Source of the DNA: Thermoflexales bacterium
Lineage (GTDB): Bacteria > Chloroflexota > Anaerolineae > J036 > Brachytrichaceae
DNA: 64,000 bases
Direction: 5' to 3'
NCBI GenBank assembly: GCA_025056965.1
Contig: JANWVF010000022.1
Location: 18,402 to 82,401 of the forward strand
The position numbers and the translations under genes were made by a program. Within the stretch, counting starts at the first letter, position 1; each line of letters starts with the position of its first letter. The notes beneath the pieces were generated by a model. That model worked only from the letters and a program-made list of their open reading frames with translations, ran no database searches and was not told where the DNA came from. This document shows, one piece after another, positions 55,235 to 64,000 of the stretch.

Positions 55235-56722
55235 ATGAGCATGCGAAGAGCTGCGGTGCGCGCGTTCGTCGCACTGGCAACGTTGTTCTCGCTCTGGGTC
55301 GCGTCGGCGCATGGCCAGGCCGACCAACCTATCCTCACCGAGGGATTCGAGGGCACCTTCCAAAGCGATCCGAGCTGCAAGCAGGGCATTTGCAACGTGC
55401 CGACCGGTTGGGGCGTCTGGTTCATTCCACGTACCGAAAACGATCCGCCGGGCGTCAATTTCCAACCGCAGACCGACCGCACGACGACGCGCGCACGCGG
55501 TGGGTCGGCCGCCCAGCGTCTGTGGGTCAACAACGCTACCTTCACCGGCGGCATCTATCGCATCGTGAATGGCGTCCAAGTTGGCGCGCGACTTCGCTTC
55601 ACCATCTGGGGCCAAGTCTGGTCTACTAACGATGAAAGCCCAATCTCGGCCCGTCCCTCGCGCGAGATCCGCGTGCGGGTGGGCGTAGATCCGCTGGGCG
55701 GCGACAACGGCCGCCCTAGCCCGCTCAACGGCCAGGTGATTTGGTCACCTGAGCAGGAGGCGAAGGACGAGTTCGTCCAGTTCACCGTCGAAGTCGAAGC
55801 GCGGTCGGACACGGTCATCCTATATACCTACACCACGATGCGCGACAACGTGCGGCACAACGAGGTGTTCTGGGACGACGCGACGCTCGAATACATCGCC
55901 CCGCCGCCGACGGCAACGCCCGACCCGGCCTCGCTGCCGGCGACGCCGACCACCGCCTCAGCACCCGCGGAGACGCCAACGGTTGCCGCGCAGGCGACGG
56001 TTGCGGTCTCCACGCCACCGGTCACATACACCGTCAAAGCCGACGACACCCTGCTCGGCATTGCCATTGACCAAGGCGTCACGCTCGCCGAGCTGCTTCA
56101 GAACAATCCGGGCATCAAGCCGGAGACGCTACAGATCGGGCAGGTGCTCGTGATCAAGCCCGGCACGACCGTCGCGGCGGCCACGGCAACGCCGGAAGCA
56201 AGCGCTGCGCAGGCGCAAGGAGAAACAAGCGCATCGCTGCCGGCCGTTGAGGCAACGCCGACCGTGGGTCAGGCATGCGTTCAGGCCTTCTTCGACGATG
56301 ATGGCGACGGCAAGCGCGACGACCTAGAGGATCTAGTGCCGAATATCCAGTTCGTGCTTACGACCGGCGGCAATATCATCGGCAGCTACACCACCAATGG
56401 CGTAGACGAGCCATACTGCTTTGAGAATCTGCCCAATCAAGCCTACACCGTGGCCGGGACTGCGCCGGATATTTACCTGGCGACCACGCCCCTCAACGAT
56501 ACGCTGCAAGTCAGAGGGGCGCGATCCTATTTCTCGCTCGGCTTGCGGCGCGTCAGCGACGGCTTCGAGGACATCAGCCCAACCCCCACCCCCCGGCCGC
56601 CGCTGATCCAAGTTGACGGCGAACTTACCGTCGGGCTACTTTCGCTGGGAGGCGGCGCACTCTTACTGATCGGCACGATCGGTTTCATCGTTTCGGCCAT
56701 ACTACGACAGCGGCGGCTATGA
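55235..56722 (+). CDS. Secreted LysM protein with C-terminal membrane anchor
   Basis: A 495-residue protein. A signal peptide occupies about residues 1-27. Residues 30-220 look like a jelly-roll carbohydrate-binding module (TEGFEGTFQSDPSC, FTIWGQVWSTNDESP). A Thr/Pro/Ala linker leads to a LysM domain (VTYTVKADDTLLGIAIDQGV, near 265-310), then an SdrD-B-like beta domain starting ACVQAFFDDDGDGKRDD, and a C-terminal helix. It probably holds an outer-surface polymer at the cell wall. It lies 9 nt after the glycosyltransferase, with AAGAAGAAG before the ATG. Confidence 0.75.
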   Translation: MSMRRAAVRAFVALATLFSLWVASAHGQADQPILTEGFEGTFQSDPSCKQGICNVPTGWGVWFIPRTENDPPGVNFQPQTDRTTTRARGGSAAQRLWVNNATFTGGIYRIVNGVQVGARLRFTIWGQVWSTNDESPISARPSREIRVRVGVDPLGGDNGRPSPLNGQVIWSPEQEAKDEFVQFTVEVEARSDTVILYTYTTMRDNVRHNEVFWDDATLEYIAPPPTATPDPASLPATPTTASAPAETPTVAAQATVAVSTPPVTYTVKADDTLLGIAIDQGVTLAELLQNNPGIKPETLQIGQVLVIKPGTTVAAATATPEASAAQAQGETSASLPAVEATPTVGQACVQAFFDDDGDGKRDDLEDLVPNIQFVLTTGGNIIGSYTTNGVDEPYCFENLPNQAYTVAGTAPDIYLATTPLNDTLQVRGARSYFSLGLRRVSDGFEDISPTPTPRPPLIQVDGELTVGLLSLGGGALLLIGTIGFIVSAILRQRRL

Positions 56723-56732
56723 GTGATCGCGG

Positions 56733-59480
56733 ATGCAACGCTTCCTCTCCCTTGCCATCCTGGGGCTGATCTGTGCGCTGGCATCGGCGAACCTATGGCT
56801 GGGTCCGGGCATCGTCAACACGCGCGCCGGCGGCGACAGCCCCTTCCTGCTCATCCGCACCTATGAACTGGCAGACAATCTGCGCGCCGGCATCTTCCCG
56901 GCCCGCTGGATGGCTAACGCTGCCTACGGCCTGGGCTATCCTTTCTTCAACTTCTACGCCGCTCTGCCCTACTATCTCGCCGCCGGGCTCAATGTGCTTG
57001 GCGTAGATCTGCTGACGGCGATCAAGCTGACGCAGACGCTCGGCATGTTTGCCGCGGCAGGCGCGATGGTGCTACTCGCCCACGAGCTGCTGCCCAAGTC
57101 GAATCCCTGGAGCGCTGCGCTGGCCGGCGCTGCTTATGCCCTGGCTCCCTTTCACCTGGTCAACCTCTACGTGCGCGGCGACTCACTCTCCGAGTTTTGG
57201 GCCTTCGTCTGGTATCCGCTGATCCTCTGGAGCGCTGGACGAGTGGCCAGCAGCGCCCGTCCGGATGCACCGATCGCCAATGCGTTGCCGTCGCTGATCG
57301 GCCTGTCACTCGCCTCGGCTGCGTTGGTCGTCACGCACAACGTATCGGCTTTGATCTTCGCGCCCTTCGCTGCGATCTACGCCGTTGCCACATCCGCGCG
57401 GCATGCGCGCGAGTCGTCACATCCGGCCGGCGCACTGTTGCGCAGCATCGCCTTGTTAAGCGGCAGCGCTGCATTCGGGCTGGCGCTTAGCGCATGGTTT
57501 TGGCTGCCAGCGCTAGGTGAAGCAGCCAACGTTCAACTCGACGAGCAAACCACCGGCTACTTCAACTTCGCTAACCACTTCCGGGCTGCGAACCTCGTCC
57601 AAACCTCGGCAGCTTTCGACTACACCGTGAGGGAAGACTTGGGCGCGTTTGCGATGGGTGCAGCACAGGCAGTTCTGACCGCAGCCGGATGTGCGGCGTG
57701 GTGGTGGAACAATCGGCGCACCAACCGGTCGCACCACACGCTCGCGCTCATCGCGGCGCTCTTCGCACTCAGCACGTTCATGATCACGCCGCTCTCATCG
57801 TTCATCTGGGAGCGCGTCCCGCTGTTACCGCTGGCGCAGTTCCCATGGCGCTTCCTATCCGTGCAGGCGGCCTTCGGCGCCTTGCTCGTCGGCGGGCTCG
57901 GCACGGTAGCAACAGGGCGTCGGTCGGCATTGATCGCGCCGGCGCTGGCAACGGTCGCGCTGGCTTGGGCGTCCCTCGCGCACTTGCCCAACGCGCGGCT
58001 GAACATACGTGCTGAGGATGTGACGCCCGACGCGATCCAGCTTTACGAGTGGTATACCGGCAACATCGGCACGACCATTCGCCATGAGTACCTGCCGGAG
58101 ACGACGCAACCGGCGCCGCGCACTGGACCGGGCATCCTCGGCTTGCCGCGCACGGCGCTAGTAGCACAGGAGGGCATCCCGCCTAACCAGGTGTCATCGG
58201 ATCTGCTCTTCGCAACACCCGCGCAGCAAGTCTGGCGGATCGCGTCTAGCATGCAAACGACGGTGACCTTGCCACTGCTTTACTGGCCCGGCTGGCGCGC
58301 CAGGCTGAATGGCACGCCGATAGAGGCTTGGCCGCACGCGGGATCGGGCTGGCTGGCGCTTAGCGTGCCGGCCGGCGCGCATCGCGTCGAGCTGCGCTGG
58401 GAGGGCACGACGCTCACGCGCACCGGCGAGGCGATATCAGCAGGCGCAGTGCTCGTCCTCCTCGCCTTGCTCGGCGCAGGCATCGCAAGCGCCGAACCGA
58501 CGACCCGACGAACCACAGCGTTCGCGGGGTTGGCCTTGATCGGCGGCTCGATCGCGATCGCGATGATCGCGCGCGCGATCCCGACGCAGGTTCAGCCGCC
58601 CACCATGCAGACGCTAGACTTCGACTCGCGTCCCTTTCCTCACCGCGACCCGGTGCGCTTCGTTGGCGACGGCGCGACCTACGAATTGATCGGGGCAGCC
58701 ATCGCGCCGCAGTCGTTGCGCGCCGGCGATCCCTTCACGCTCACCCTGCGCTGGCGCGACGATCGTGCGCCCGGGCAGATCACGGTCACGCAAGAGTTAC
58801 CGATGGGGGGCGAGTTCGCGCGGCTGTTTCGGCATGCGCGGTCTCAGACACCCGGCGACCCGCGCGCGAGCGCGCACATCGTTCTAACCGACGCGCTGCC
58901 CGGCCCGCTGCTGCTGAAGTTGTCTGCCGTCGGCACGACGGGTACGTTGCTAACGCCCCTGGATTCGGACGGCGCGCCGCTGCGCACGATGATTGCAGGC
59001 AAACCGGCGGCAGCCATCACGCTGCTCGGGCCGCGCATCGCGCATGCAATCCACCACCAGGCCACGCCATCGCGGCTAAACATCGCTTTTGACAATGGCA
59101 TCGAGCTGCGCGACGTGGACTGGTTCTTTGCCTCGGCGCAGGAGGTGTGTTTCAAGCCAGTGTGGCAGCGAACGCCATCGAACGTCAGCCGCGCGGATGC
59201 GCTGCAGGTCTCGCTGCGCGCGTTCGGAGCTGACGGCCGTCTGTTGGCTCAGGCCGACGGCCAGCCGCAGGCCGGCCTGGCACCAACATGGTCGTGGCCT
59301 GATCGTGTGCCGATCCACGATAGCCGGTGCGTGGCAGCCACCAGTGTGCTGCGGCCCAACGAGCCATACACGCTTCAGATCGTGTGGTATCGCCTGAGCG
59401 ATCTGCGGCCAACTGGCGAGGCAACATTGCGCGGCATTGGGGGAGCGCGCCTTGAAGATTTGAACGTCCCGAGTCCATGA
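56733..59480 (+). CDS. Polytopic membrane protein, PTPS-related domain
   Basis: A 915-residue protein with about twelve membrane helices in its first 550 residues. RAGIFPARWMANAAYGLGYP and FFNFYAALPYYLAAGLNVLG match the 6-pyruvoyl-tetrahydropterin synthase-related membrane family (PF10131), which is in fact glycosyltransferase-like. The C-terminal 350 residues are soluble and beta-rich. It starts 10 nt after the LysM gene. Function is unknown; the context favours envelope glycan or lipid assembly. Confidence 0.75.
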   Translation: MQRFLSLAILGLICALASANLWLGPGIVNTRAGGDSPFLLIRTYELADNLRAGIFPARWMANAAYGLGYPFFNFYAALPYYLAAGLNVLGVDLLTAIKLTQTLGMFAAAGAMVLLAHELLPKSNPWSAALAGAAYALAPFHLVNLYVRGDSLSEFWAFVWYPLILWSAGRVASSARPDAPIANALPSLIGLSLASAALVVTHNVSALIFAPFAAIYAVATSARHARESSHPAGALLRSIALLSGSAAFGLALSAWFWLPALGEAANVQLDEQTTGYFNFANHFRAANLVQTSAAFDYTVREDLGAFAMGAAQAVLTAAGCAAWWWNNRRTNRSHHTLALIAALFALSTFMITPLSSFIWERVPLLPLAQFPWRFLSVQAAFGALLVGGLGTVATGRRSALIAPALATVALAWASLAHLPNARLNIRAEDVTPDAIQLYEWYTGNIGTTIRHEYLPETTQPAPRTGPGILGLPRTALVAQEGIPPNQVSSDLLFATPAQQVWRIASSMQTTVTLPLLYWPGWRARLNGTPIEAWPHAGSGWLALSVPAGAHRVELRWEGTTLTRTGEAISAGAVLVLLALLGAGIASAEPTTRRTTAFAGLALIGGSIAIAMIARAIPTQVQPPTMQTLDFDSRPFPHRDPVRFVGDGATYELIGAAIAPQSLRAGDPFTLTLRWRDDRAPGQITVTQELPMGGEFARLFRHARSQTPGDPRASAHIVLTDALPGPLLLKLSAVGTTGTLLTPLDSDGAPLRTMIAGKPAAAITLLGPRIAHAIHHQATPSRLNIAFDNGIELRDVDWFFASAQEVCFKPVWQRTPSNVSRADALQVSLRAFGADGRLLAQADGQPQAGLAPTWSWPDRVPIHDSRCVAATSVLRPNEPYTLQIVWYRLSDLRPTGEATLRGIGGARLEDLNVPSP

Positions 59481-59487
59481 CCGTCGA

Positions 59488-60282
59488 ATGATCCGCCTGC
59501 TGGTGATCTGGTGTGTCTTGCTGGCGGCGTGCGCTGCGCCGCGGCCAGTGATCAAGATCGCGCTCGTTGCGCCATTCGAGGGCCGCCTGCGGCAGATAGG
59601 CTACGAGGCCTTCCCGGCGATGCGGCTGGCCATCCGCGAGCGCGTGGCGTCGGGTAATGCCGGCAGCGTATACGTCACGTTCATCGCCTATAACGACGAC
59701 GGCGATCCGGCTACTGCCGCGCGGATTGCTCGCAACGTCGCGCTCGATCCGGAAGTCGTAGGGGTGATCGGGCATCTCGTCCTCTCGACGACGCTGGCCG
59801 CCTTGTCGGTCTACACACAAGCAGGGCTGCCGGTGCTAGCGCCGTCCGTGCCGGCGAATGCGCTGCCACACGACCCACTGGTCTTCCGGATGGCTCCGCG
59901 CGCGCCGAGCCACAACCTTCGGCAAAGCCGCGCAGCGTGCGCCACCCTCGATTCATCGTGGATGGCGGTTGGCTGGCCATTTGGCACATGCATCGCCGAC
60001 GCGCCGCCGGTCGTCGAGCTGCCCGATGCGCAACGGGCACTCGCGGCGTTCACCGAGCTATCCCTTGGCCCGCCACCCGGCCCGCGCTCAATCGTCGCCT
60101 ATGACGCAACAAACGTCCTTCTCGACGCGATTGCACTGGATGCGCGGGCAAACGGCCTGCCGACGCGCGCCGGTGTAGCCGATGCCTTGCGACGCATTCG
60201 CCGCAACGGTTTGCTCGGTCAAATCCGCTTCGACGATCGCCAGATCTGGGCCGACGCGCCGGCATGGGCGTACGTCAAGTAG
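59488..60282 (+). CDS. Short substrate-binding lipoprotein, branched-chain amino-acid receptor type
   Basis: A 264-residue protein with lipobox LAAC in MIRLLVIWCVLLAACAAP. IKIALVAPFEGRLRQIGYEA and VVGVIGHLVLSTTLAALSVY match the N-lobe of Leu/Ile/Val-binding-type receptors. The family is usually 370-400 residues, and the middle lobe is much shortened here. The tail (GVADALRRIRRNGLLGQIRF) still fits the family. No ABC transporter genes adjoin it, so it may act as a sensor. It begins 7 nt after the PTPS-related gene. Confidence 0.68.
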   Translation: MIRLLVIWCVLLAACAAPRPVIKIALVAPFEGRLRQIGYEAFPAMRLAIRERVASGNAGSVYVTFIAYNDDGDPATAARIARNVALDPEVVGVIGHLVLSTTLAALSVYTQAGLPVLAPSVPANALPHDPLVFRMAPRAPSHNLRQSRAACATLDSSWMAVGWPFGTCIADAPPVVELPDAQRALAAFTELSLGPPPGPRSIVAYDATNVLLDAIALDARANGLPTRAGVADALRRIRRNGLLGQIRFDDRQIWADAPAWAYVK

Positions 60283-60313
60283 CCGCACAAATCTGCGCTA
60301 CACGCCACACCGG

Positions 60314-61708
60314 CTACGGCTTGGCGTTCAAGTGCGCGATCTGGTTACCCGGCTGAAACCATTGAATCCAGCTTGGGCGTCCGGGCGGCGTGATGTCGTA
60401 GTCCAGCGGCAACTGGTTAGGCGCTAGGTCGTGGTGATAGGCGCCCACGCGCATGCCGACGTATTCATACGGCACGCACTTCTCACTGGCCTGGGTGCAA
60501 CTCGGCAGCGGTGGCCCCCAGTGCACGCGGTTGTCGAAGCCGCGCGCATCTGCGATGCCATCGCCGTTGGTATCCAGCGATTCATGCACCGGGACGACGT
60601 AGTCAAACTCGGCCGTGAAGCGCGAGAACGTCCAACGGCAGATGGCGTCCGTTGGCGAACAGTGTGGCGTCGTTGCCAGGCCGTTTGGCCCGACGTTGGC
60701 ATGCGGATTCCACACCAGGATGCGGAAGCGGATGTCGGGGACATGTCCCCACCACTCAGCCGCTCGAGGCAGGCCGTTCGGGTTGTCGCGCACTTGGTCA
60801 GGGGTGATCTGCTTGTGGCAGCGGAACTCGTCGAACGGGGGCTCATCGCCGCCAGGCAAGCCGCTGGCCGGGAACAGTTGGTTCCAGTTTGTCTGCGGGA
60901 CGATGTACTGCATCAGGTCCGGTCGGCGCCCCTCAAAGGCGGCATTGAACCCGATCCAGCAATCTTCTGACGCCGGTGGGATGAACAACTTGTCGTAGTT
61001 CATCCATCCACCCGTGCGGATGAGGCCGCACCCCGTCTTCCTGACCGCGTCTTCGCACACGCGCAGCTCGGCGGAGAAAGAGTGGAAGCGCACCGGCGCG
61101 TCGTGGCTGCTCATGAAGTGTGCCTGCAGCCGAAAATCGGTCACGCAGTTGCGGCCGCCCTCGCACATCTGGTTGCGCCGCACGATCCAGATGAAACCCT
61201 CGTGCTTGGCCTCGTTCTCCCACCTCACGCCGGCCGGCTTATCCAAGTTAGGGTTCGTCTCGGTGTCGGAGATGGGGAAGGTCTGCCACGGATAGGCGAT
61301 GCTCCGGCCGGGTTGGCCAAACCACGCGCCAACCGGCCCGAAGATATCGTTCACCAGCGATGGGTCGTCGCCGTGATGGTGGTTGTAGTGGCACTTCTTT
61401 ACCGGATCCACCAACGTGTGCCAGGTATTGGGATCGTGTTCGCTGGGCAGGCATGGGCGATCATAGACGCCCATCGCAGCGTCGCGTCTCATCTGCTCAT
61501 ATCGAGCAAGGTCCATGCCCAACTCACCGGAGATCAACGCGCCGAGATTGCTGAAGATGACCGGCAAGTAGGCGCGCGGCGATGTCGTCGTGACCTGTCC
61601 TCCTTCGCCGCGCGCCTGGGCTGCGGCCGACGGCTGCGAGGCTGCATTCAGGATGACCAAACCGATCAGCGCGCCGCAGGCGGCGCCGGTCACGAGATGT
61701 TTATCCAT
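60314..61708 (-). CDS. Secreted protein of unknown family
   Basis: A 464-residue exported protein with a signal peptide over about residues 1-30, then a spacer and PRAYLPVIFSNLG. The mature part is rich in His, Trp and Cys: CHYNHHHGDDPSLVNDIFGP near 107-126 is a striking conserved-looking motif that could bind metal, and at least ten cysteines may form disulfides. DTNGDGIADARGFDN near 390 looks like a calcium-binding loop. I recognise no family. It follows the repeat protein by 25 nt, and the two probably form an operon. Confidence 0.7.
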   Translation of the reverse strand: MDKHLVTGAACGALIGLVILNAASQPSAAAQARGEGGQVTTTSPRAYLPVIFSNLGALISGELGMDLARYEQMRRDAAMGVYDRPCLPSEHDPNTWHTLVDPVKKCHYNHHHGDDPSLVNDIFGPVGAWFGQPGRSIAYPWQTFPISDTETNPNLDKPAGVRWENEAKHEGFIWIVRRNQMCEGGRNCVTDFRLQAHFMSSHDAPVRFHSFSAELRVCEDAVRKTGCGLIRTGGWMNYDKLFIPPASEDCWIGFNAAFEGRRPDLMQYIVPQTNWNQLFPASGLPGGDEPPFDEFRCHKQITPDQVRDNPNGLPRAAEWWGHVPDIRFRILVWNPHANVGPNGLATTPHCSPTDAICRWTFSRFTAEFDYVVPVHESLDTNGDGIADARGFDNRVHWGPPLPSCTQASEKCVPYEYVGMRVGAYHHDLAPNQLPLDYDITPPGRPSWIQWFQPGNQIAHLNAKP

Positions 61709-61733
61709 AAAAGTGTGGGAGCCGCCTGCGCAG

Positions 61734-62870
61734 CTAGCGGGTCTGGATCGTGAAGCTATCCTCGCGGGTCACGCCGGCCAAATCCACCCAGCGCAGGCGA
61801 ATGGTGCGCGGGCCGGTGACGTTCGGGATCTCCACGCGCTGCTCGGCGCTGATCGGCCCTCGGAAGCCACGTCCGTCGCCCTTGTCGAATTCGCCCGACC
61901 GGAAGCTGACTATGCGCCAAACTGCATAGGCGGTGTTGCCGGCGGGCACGGGATACGGCTGTTCAATGCACAAGTTGCTCACGCCGATGCCGGCTCGGCT
62001 GCACGGGAAGGTATCCACCGCGGGTGGAGGCGGCGCCGGCGTAGGCGCGCTGGTGCCAGTTTGGATAACAATGCTGTCAATATATTCGCGGTTGGCCGTG
62101 TCGAACCAGCGCAGGCGCACCAGGCGCGGCGCAGTGACGTTTGGCACTTCCACGCGCATCTGCGAGGCAATTGGCCCGCGGAAGCCCTGTCCATCGCCGC
62201 GATCAAATTCGCCGTAGCGGAAGTCGGTGATGCGCCAGACCGCATAGGCGGTGCTGCCGGGCACAACCGGCCACGTCTCGATGCAGAAATTGGAGAGCGC
62301 GAAGCCGCCGGCCACGCTGCATGGGCGATCGGTCGTGGTCGGGAATATCGTGGCGCCGGAACCGGTTGCAGGAGGCAAGGGCGTAGGCACAACTGGCGGC
62401 GCCGGCGGTGGCGGTGTGCCGACTGCGCGCAAGCGCAATTGGAAGCTGCCGCGCACACCATCCACTGAGGGAGCAACGGCGATCGTGTAGAAGGGATTGC
62501 CGAGCGGCGCATAGACGAGTTGCTGCCAACCGCTGCCTGCGACGATCGGCTCGGAGCTGAGTTGTTGGGCAGGCAGCGCAGCACCAACGGCTGCGGCGCT
62601 GGGGATGATGAAGACGTCAAACGCACCGGACGTCACCCGAATTTCAACGGCGAGTGCGCTTCCGGCGGCTTGCACTTGTGCGCCGGGAACAACATAGCAG
62701 GCGACGACGGAGACGTTCCGGCCGGATTGCGTGTTGCGCCAAGCATTGCCGAGGTTGCGCACGGCATCACAGCCGATGAGTTCGTCGGTCTGTGCCGATG
62801 CCGGCGACGAGAGCAATGCGCCGACGAGCACAATCGCCGACGCAGCGACCACAAAGGTTCGATTGGTCAT
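61734..62870 (-). CDS. Secreted protein with two tandem 90-residue repeats
   Basis: A 378-residue exported protein: signal peptide about 1-27, a beta-rich N-terminal domain to about 153, then a Pro/Thr linker. Two C-terminal repeats follow (about 180-271 and 287-378), each holding AYAVWRI, then GEFD(R/K)GDG(Q/R)GFRGPI, PNVT and RLRW in the same order, with a C...C pair at the start. Roughly two thirds of the aligned positions agree. The family is not recognised. GGGGAGG precedes the ATG, and a small TCGCTC/GAGCGA hairpin lies at 62896-62910 in the leader. Confidence 0.72.
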   Translation of the reverse strand: MTNRTFVVAASAIVLVGALLSSPASAQTDELIGCDAVRNLGNAWRNTQSGRNVSVVACYVVPGAQVQAAGSALAVEIRVTSGAFDVFIIPSAAAVGAALPAQQLSSEPIVAGSGWQQLVYAPLGNPFYTIAVAPSVDGVRGSFQLRLRAVGTPPPPAPPVVPTPLPPATGSGATIFPTTTDRPCSVAGGFALSNFCIETWPVVPGSTAYAVWRITDFRYGEFDRGDGQGFRGPIASQMRVEVPNVTAPRLVRLRWFDTANREYIDSIVIQTGTSAPTPAPPPPAVDTFPCSRAGIGVSNLCIEQPYPVPAGNTAYAVWRIVSFRSGEFDKGDGRGFRGPISAEQRVEIPNVTGPRTIRLRWVDLAGVTREDSFTIQTR

Positions 62871-63023
62871 CGCTTACCTCCCCTTACCTTAAATCTCGCT
62901 CAAAGAGCGATGCGCGTGTGTCATTTGCGACGGCAGTAGAGCATCCGTCAAGCTCTGGCGACGCGAGATGAACCGCAGATGCAGTTAATTATCCTTGGTG
63001 CACCGAAATGCGCAAATCTCGCC

Positions 63024-63055
63024 CAACTGACCGGCACGAACAAAAAGAGTATACT
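63024..63055 (+). promoter_or_regulatory. Promoter of the PH/DUF1648 protein gene
   Basis: CTGACC, a spacer of about 17 nt, then TATACT at 63050-63055, 5 nt before an in-frame GTG at 63061. Confidence 0.55.
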
Positions 63056-63060
63056 GGCTG

Positions 63061-64000
63061 GTGGCTGTGCGTTGGTCACGCCGGCCGATCAATTTCGGAA
63101 TGAACGTTTTTGAGGTGGACTCTCGGCTGGCGTTCACCAGCGGAGTAATCGCCGCCGTGATCGCCACGTTCGGCGCGATTGTGTTGGCCGTCGCAGCCGC
63201 ACTCGTTCCTCTTTCGGGATTCACTTTCTTGTTCGTCCTGGGCGCGACGGCACTGCTGGCGCTTGCTGCCTGGCTGGGCTATCAAACTCATCAACTGGCT
63301 CAGGCCAGCTACTCGCTCGACCGCAATGCCTTCGTTATTCGCTGGGGCGAGCTGCGCGAAGTGATCCCAATGAGCAACGTGCAACAGGTGATTGGAGGGG
63401 AGGAGATCGCGGAAGACCTGAGCCTGTTCCGTCTGAGGTTGCCGGGGTGGTGGTTTGGCGTTGGCTCTCATCCGGTGCTGGGTCGCATCCGCTTCTATGC
63501 GACGCAACCTCTCGATTATCAAATCATCATCGTGACGCCGGAGTGTAGCTATGCCATCTCACCTTATGACATGGAAGCCTTCTTAGATGCGCTCCGCATT
63601 CGTCTGGAGATGCGCCCCACGCAGGATGTTGCGCCTGCCAGGTTGCTGCCTAGTTTCGCAAATTGGCGCATTTGGCGCGATAAGGTCGCGCTTATTCTGC
63701 TGGTTCTGGCGTTCGCGCTAAACTTGGCTATGTTCGGCTTTAGCGCGACGCGCTTCCCGGCGGCGCCGGCGCAGATCGCGCTGCACTTCGACGCGAGCGG
63801 CCAGGCCGATCGGCTCGGCGACAAGTCGCAGTTATTCGTGCCGCCGGTCTTAGGGCTGCTCACGCTGCTTGCTAGCGTAGTCGTCGGGCTCGCGCTCTAT
63901 TGGAAAGGTGAGATGCTGGCCGCGTATATGCTGTGGGGCGGCAGCGCTGCGACGCAGTTGCTGTTCTTCGTTGCGGCGCTCACCTTAGGGTTCACCTTGC
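63061..64000 (+). CDS. PH-domain / DUF1648 membrane protein (runs off the window)
   Basis: An open frame without a stop to the last base, about 313 residues visible. Two helices (about residues 28-73) precede a bacterial PH-like domain (LDRNAFVIRWGELREVIPMS and DYQIIIVTPECSYAISPYD). Another helix follows, then a DUF1648 signature (IALHFDASGQADRLGDKSQL) and further helices. The function is unknown. GTG 63061 or 63067 fits the promoter; ATG 63100 is a later option. Confidence 0.72.
   Translation, partial: MAVRWSRRPINFGMNVFEVDSRLAFTSGVIAAVIATFGAIVLAVAAALVPLSGFTFLFVLGATALLALAAWLGYQTHQLAQASYSLDRNAFVIRWGELREVIPMSNVQQVIGGEEIAEDLSLFRLRLPGWWFGVGSHPVLGRIRFYATQPLDYQIIIVTPECSYAISPYDMEAFLDALRIRLEMRPTQDVAPARLLPSFANWRIWRDKVALILLVLAFALNLAMFGFSATRFPAAPAQIALHFDASGQADRLGDKSQLFVPPVLGLLTLLASVVVGLALYWKGEMLAAYMLWGGSAATQLLFFVAALTLGFTL

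Overview
The window is GC-rich bacterial chromosome, densely packed with genes on both strands and without rRNA, CRISPR or prophage. Several features point to a member of the Chloroflexota, probably Anaerolineae-like: a giant YYY-type (DUF2298) membrane protein, PTPS-related and family-39-like membrane proteins, a lipoprotein with an NBR1-type Ig domain, secreted proteins with Thr/Pro linkers and a YLPIV tail, and start codons placed 6-9 nt after a TATAAT-like box. The phylum assignment is an inference from gene content, not a phylogeny.

Region by region. 1-1632: the tail of a GH130 glycoside phosphorylase, cobS and a CobC-like phosphatase. 1692-2749: trpD. 2760-8436: an arginine operon on the minus strand, ordered leader peptide/attenuator - argC - argB - argG - orphan Phd-type antitoxin - a fused N-acetylglutamate synthase/argininosuccinate synthase. 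8574-9968: selA. 10102-13235: a secreted 5'-nucleotidase behind a riboswitch-like leader. 13344-16080: a DUF58/BatA-type vWA pair. 16698-17128: decayed gene and transposase fragments. 17185-19768: an M20 amidohydrolase, a universal stress protein and smpB. 19765-24963: a 1732-residue glycosyltransferase-like/YYY fusion. 25195-25266: initiator tRNA with promoter and terminator. 25706-33430: pheT, a membrane-anchored metallopeptidase, a CPA2 antiporter and an FAH-family enzyme. 33541-34322: an inactivated IS1-family element. 34512-41279: a complete oxidative pentose phosphate operon (rpiB, transaldolase-phosphoglucose isomerase fusion, gnd, zwf, pgl), divergent from a glucan phosphorylase. 43823-53002: hydrolases, a surface lipoprotein, a PfkB kinase with a BtpA-like protein, two LysM/M23 peptidases and a TIGR03943 protein. 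53114-60282: an operon-like run of envelope membrane proteins on the plus strand. 60314-62870: two secreted proteins of unknown family. 63061-64000: the start of a PH/DUF1648 membrane protein.

How the genes work together. Glycogen phosphorylase plus the pentose phosphate operon would move glucan-derived glucose phosphate into NADPH and pentose production; the two sides share inverted twin promoters. The arginine operon supplies steps 1, 2, 3 and the argininosuccinate step (twice). Its leader carries the parts of a translational attenuator: an Arg-rich 26-codon ORF, a hairpin and an exact 8-nt alternative pairing.

The strongest candidates for something undescribed are this arginine leader together with the NAGS-ArgG fusion and the duplicated ArgG, and the multi-helix leader that closes just before the 5'-nucleotidase start codon. 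A window-wide near-leaderless promoter arrangement also stands out.
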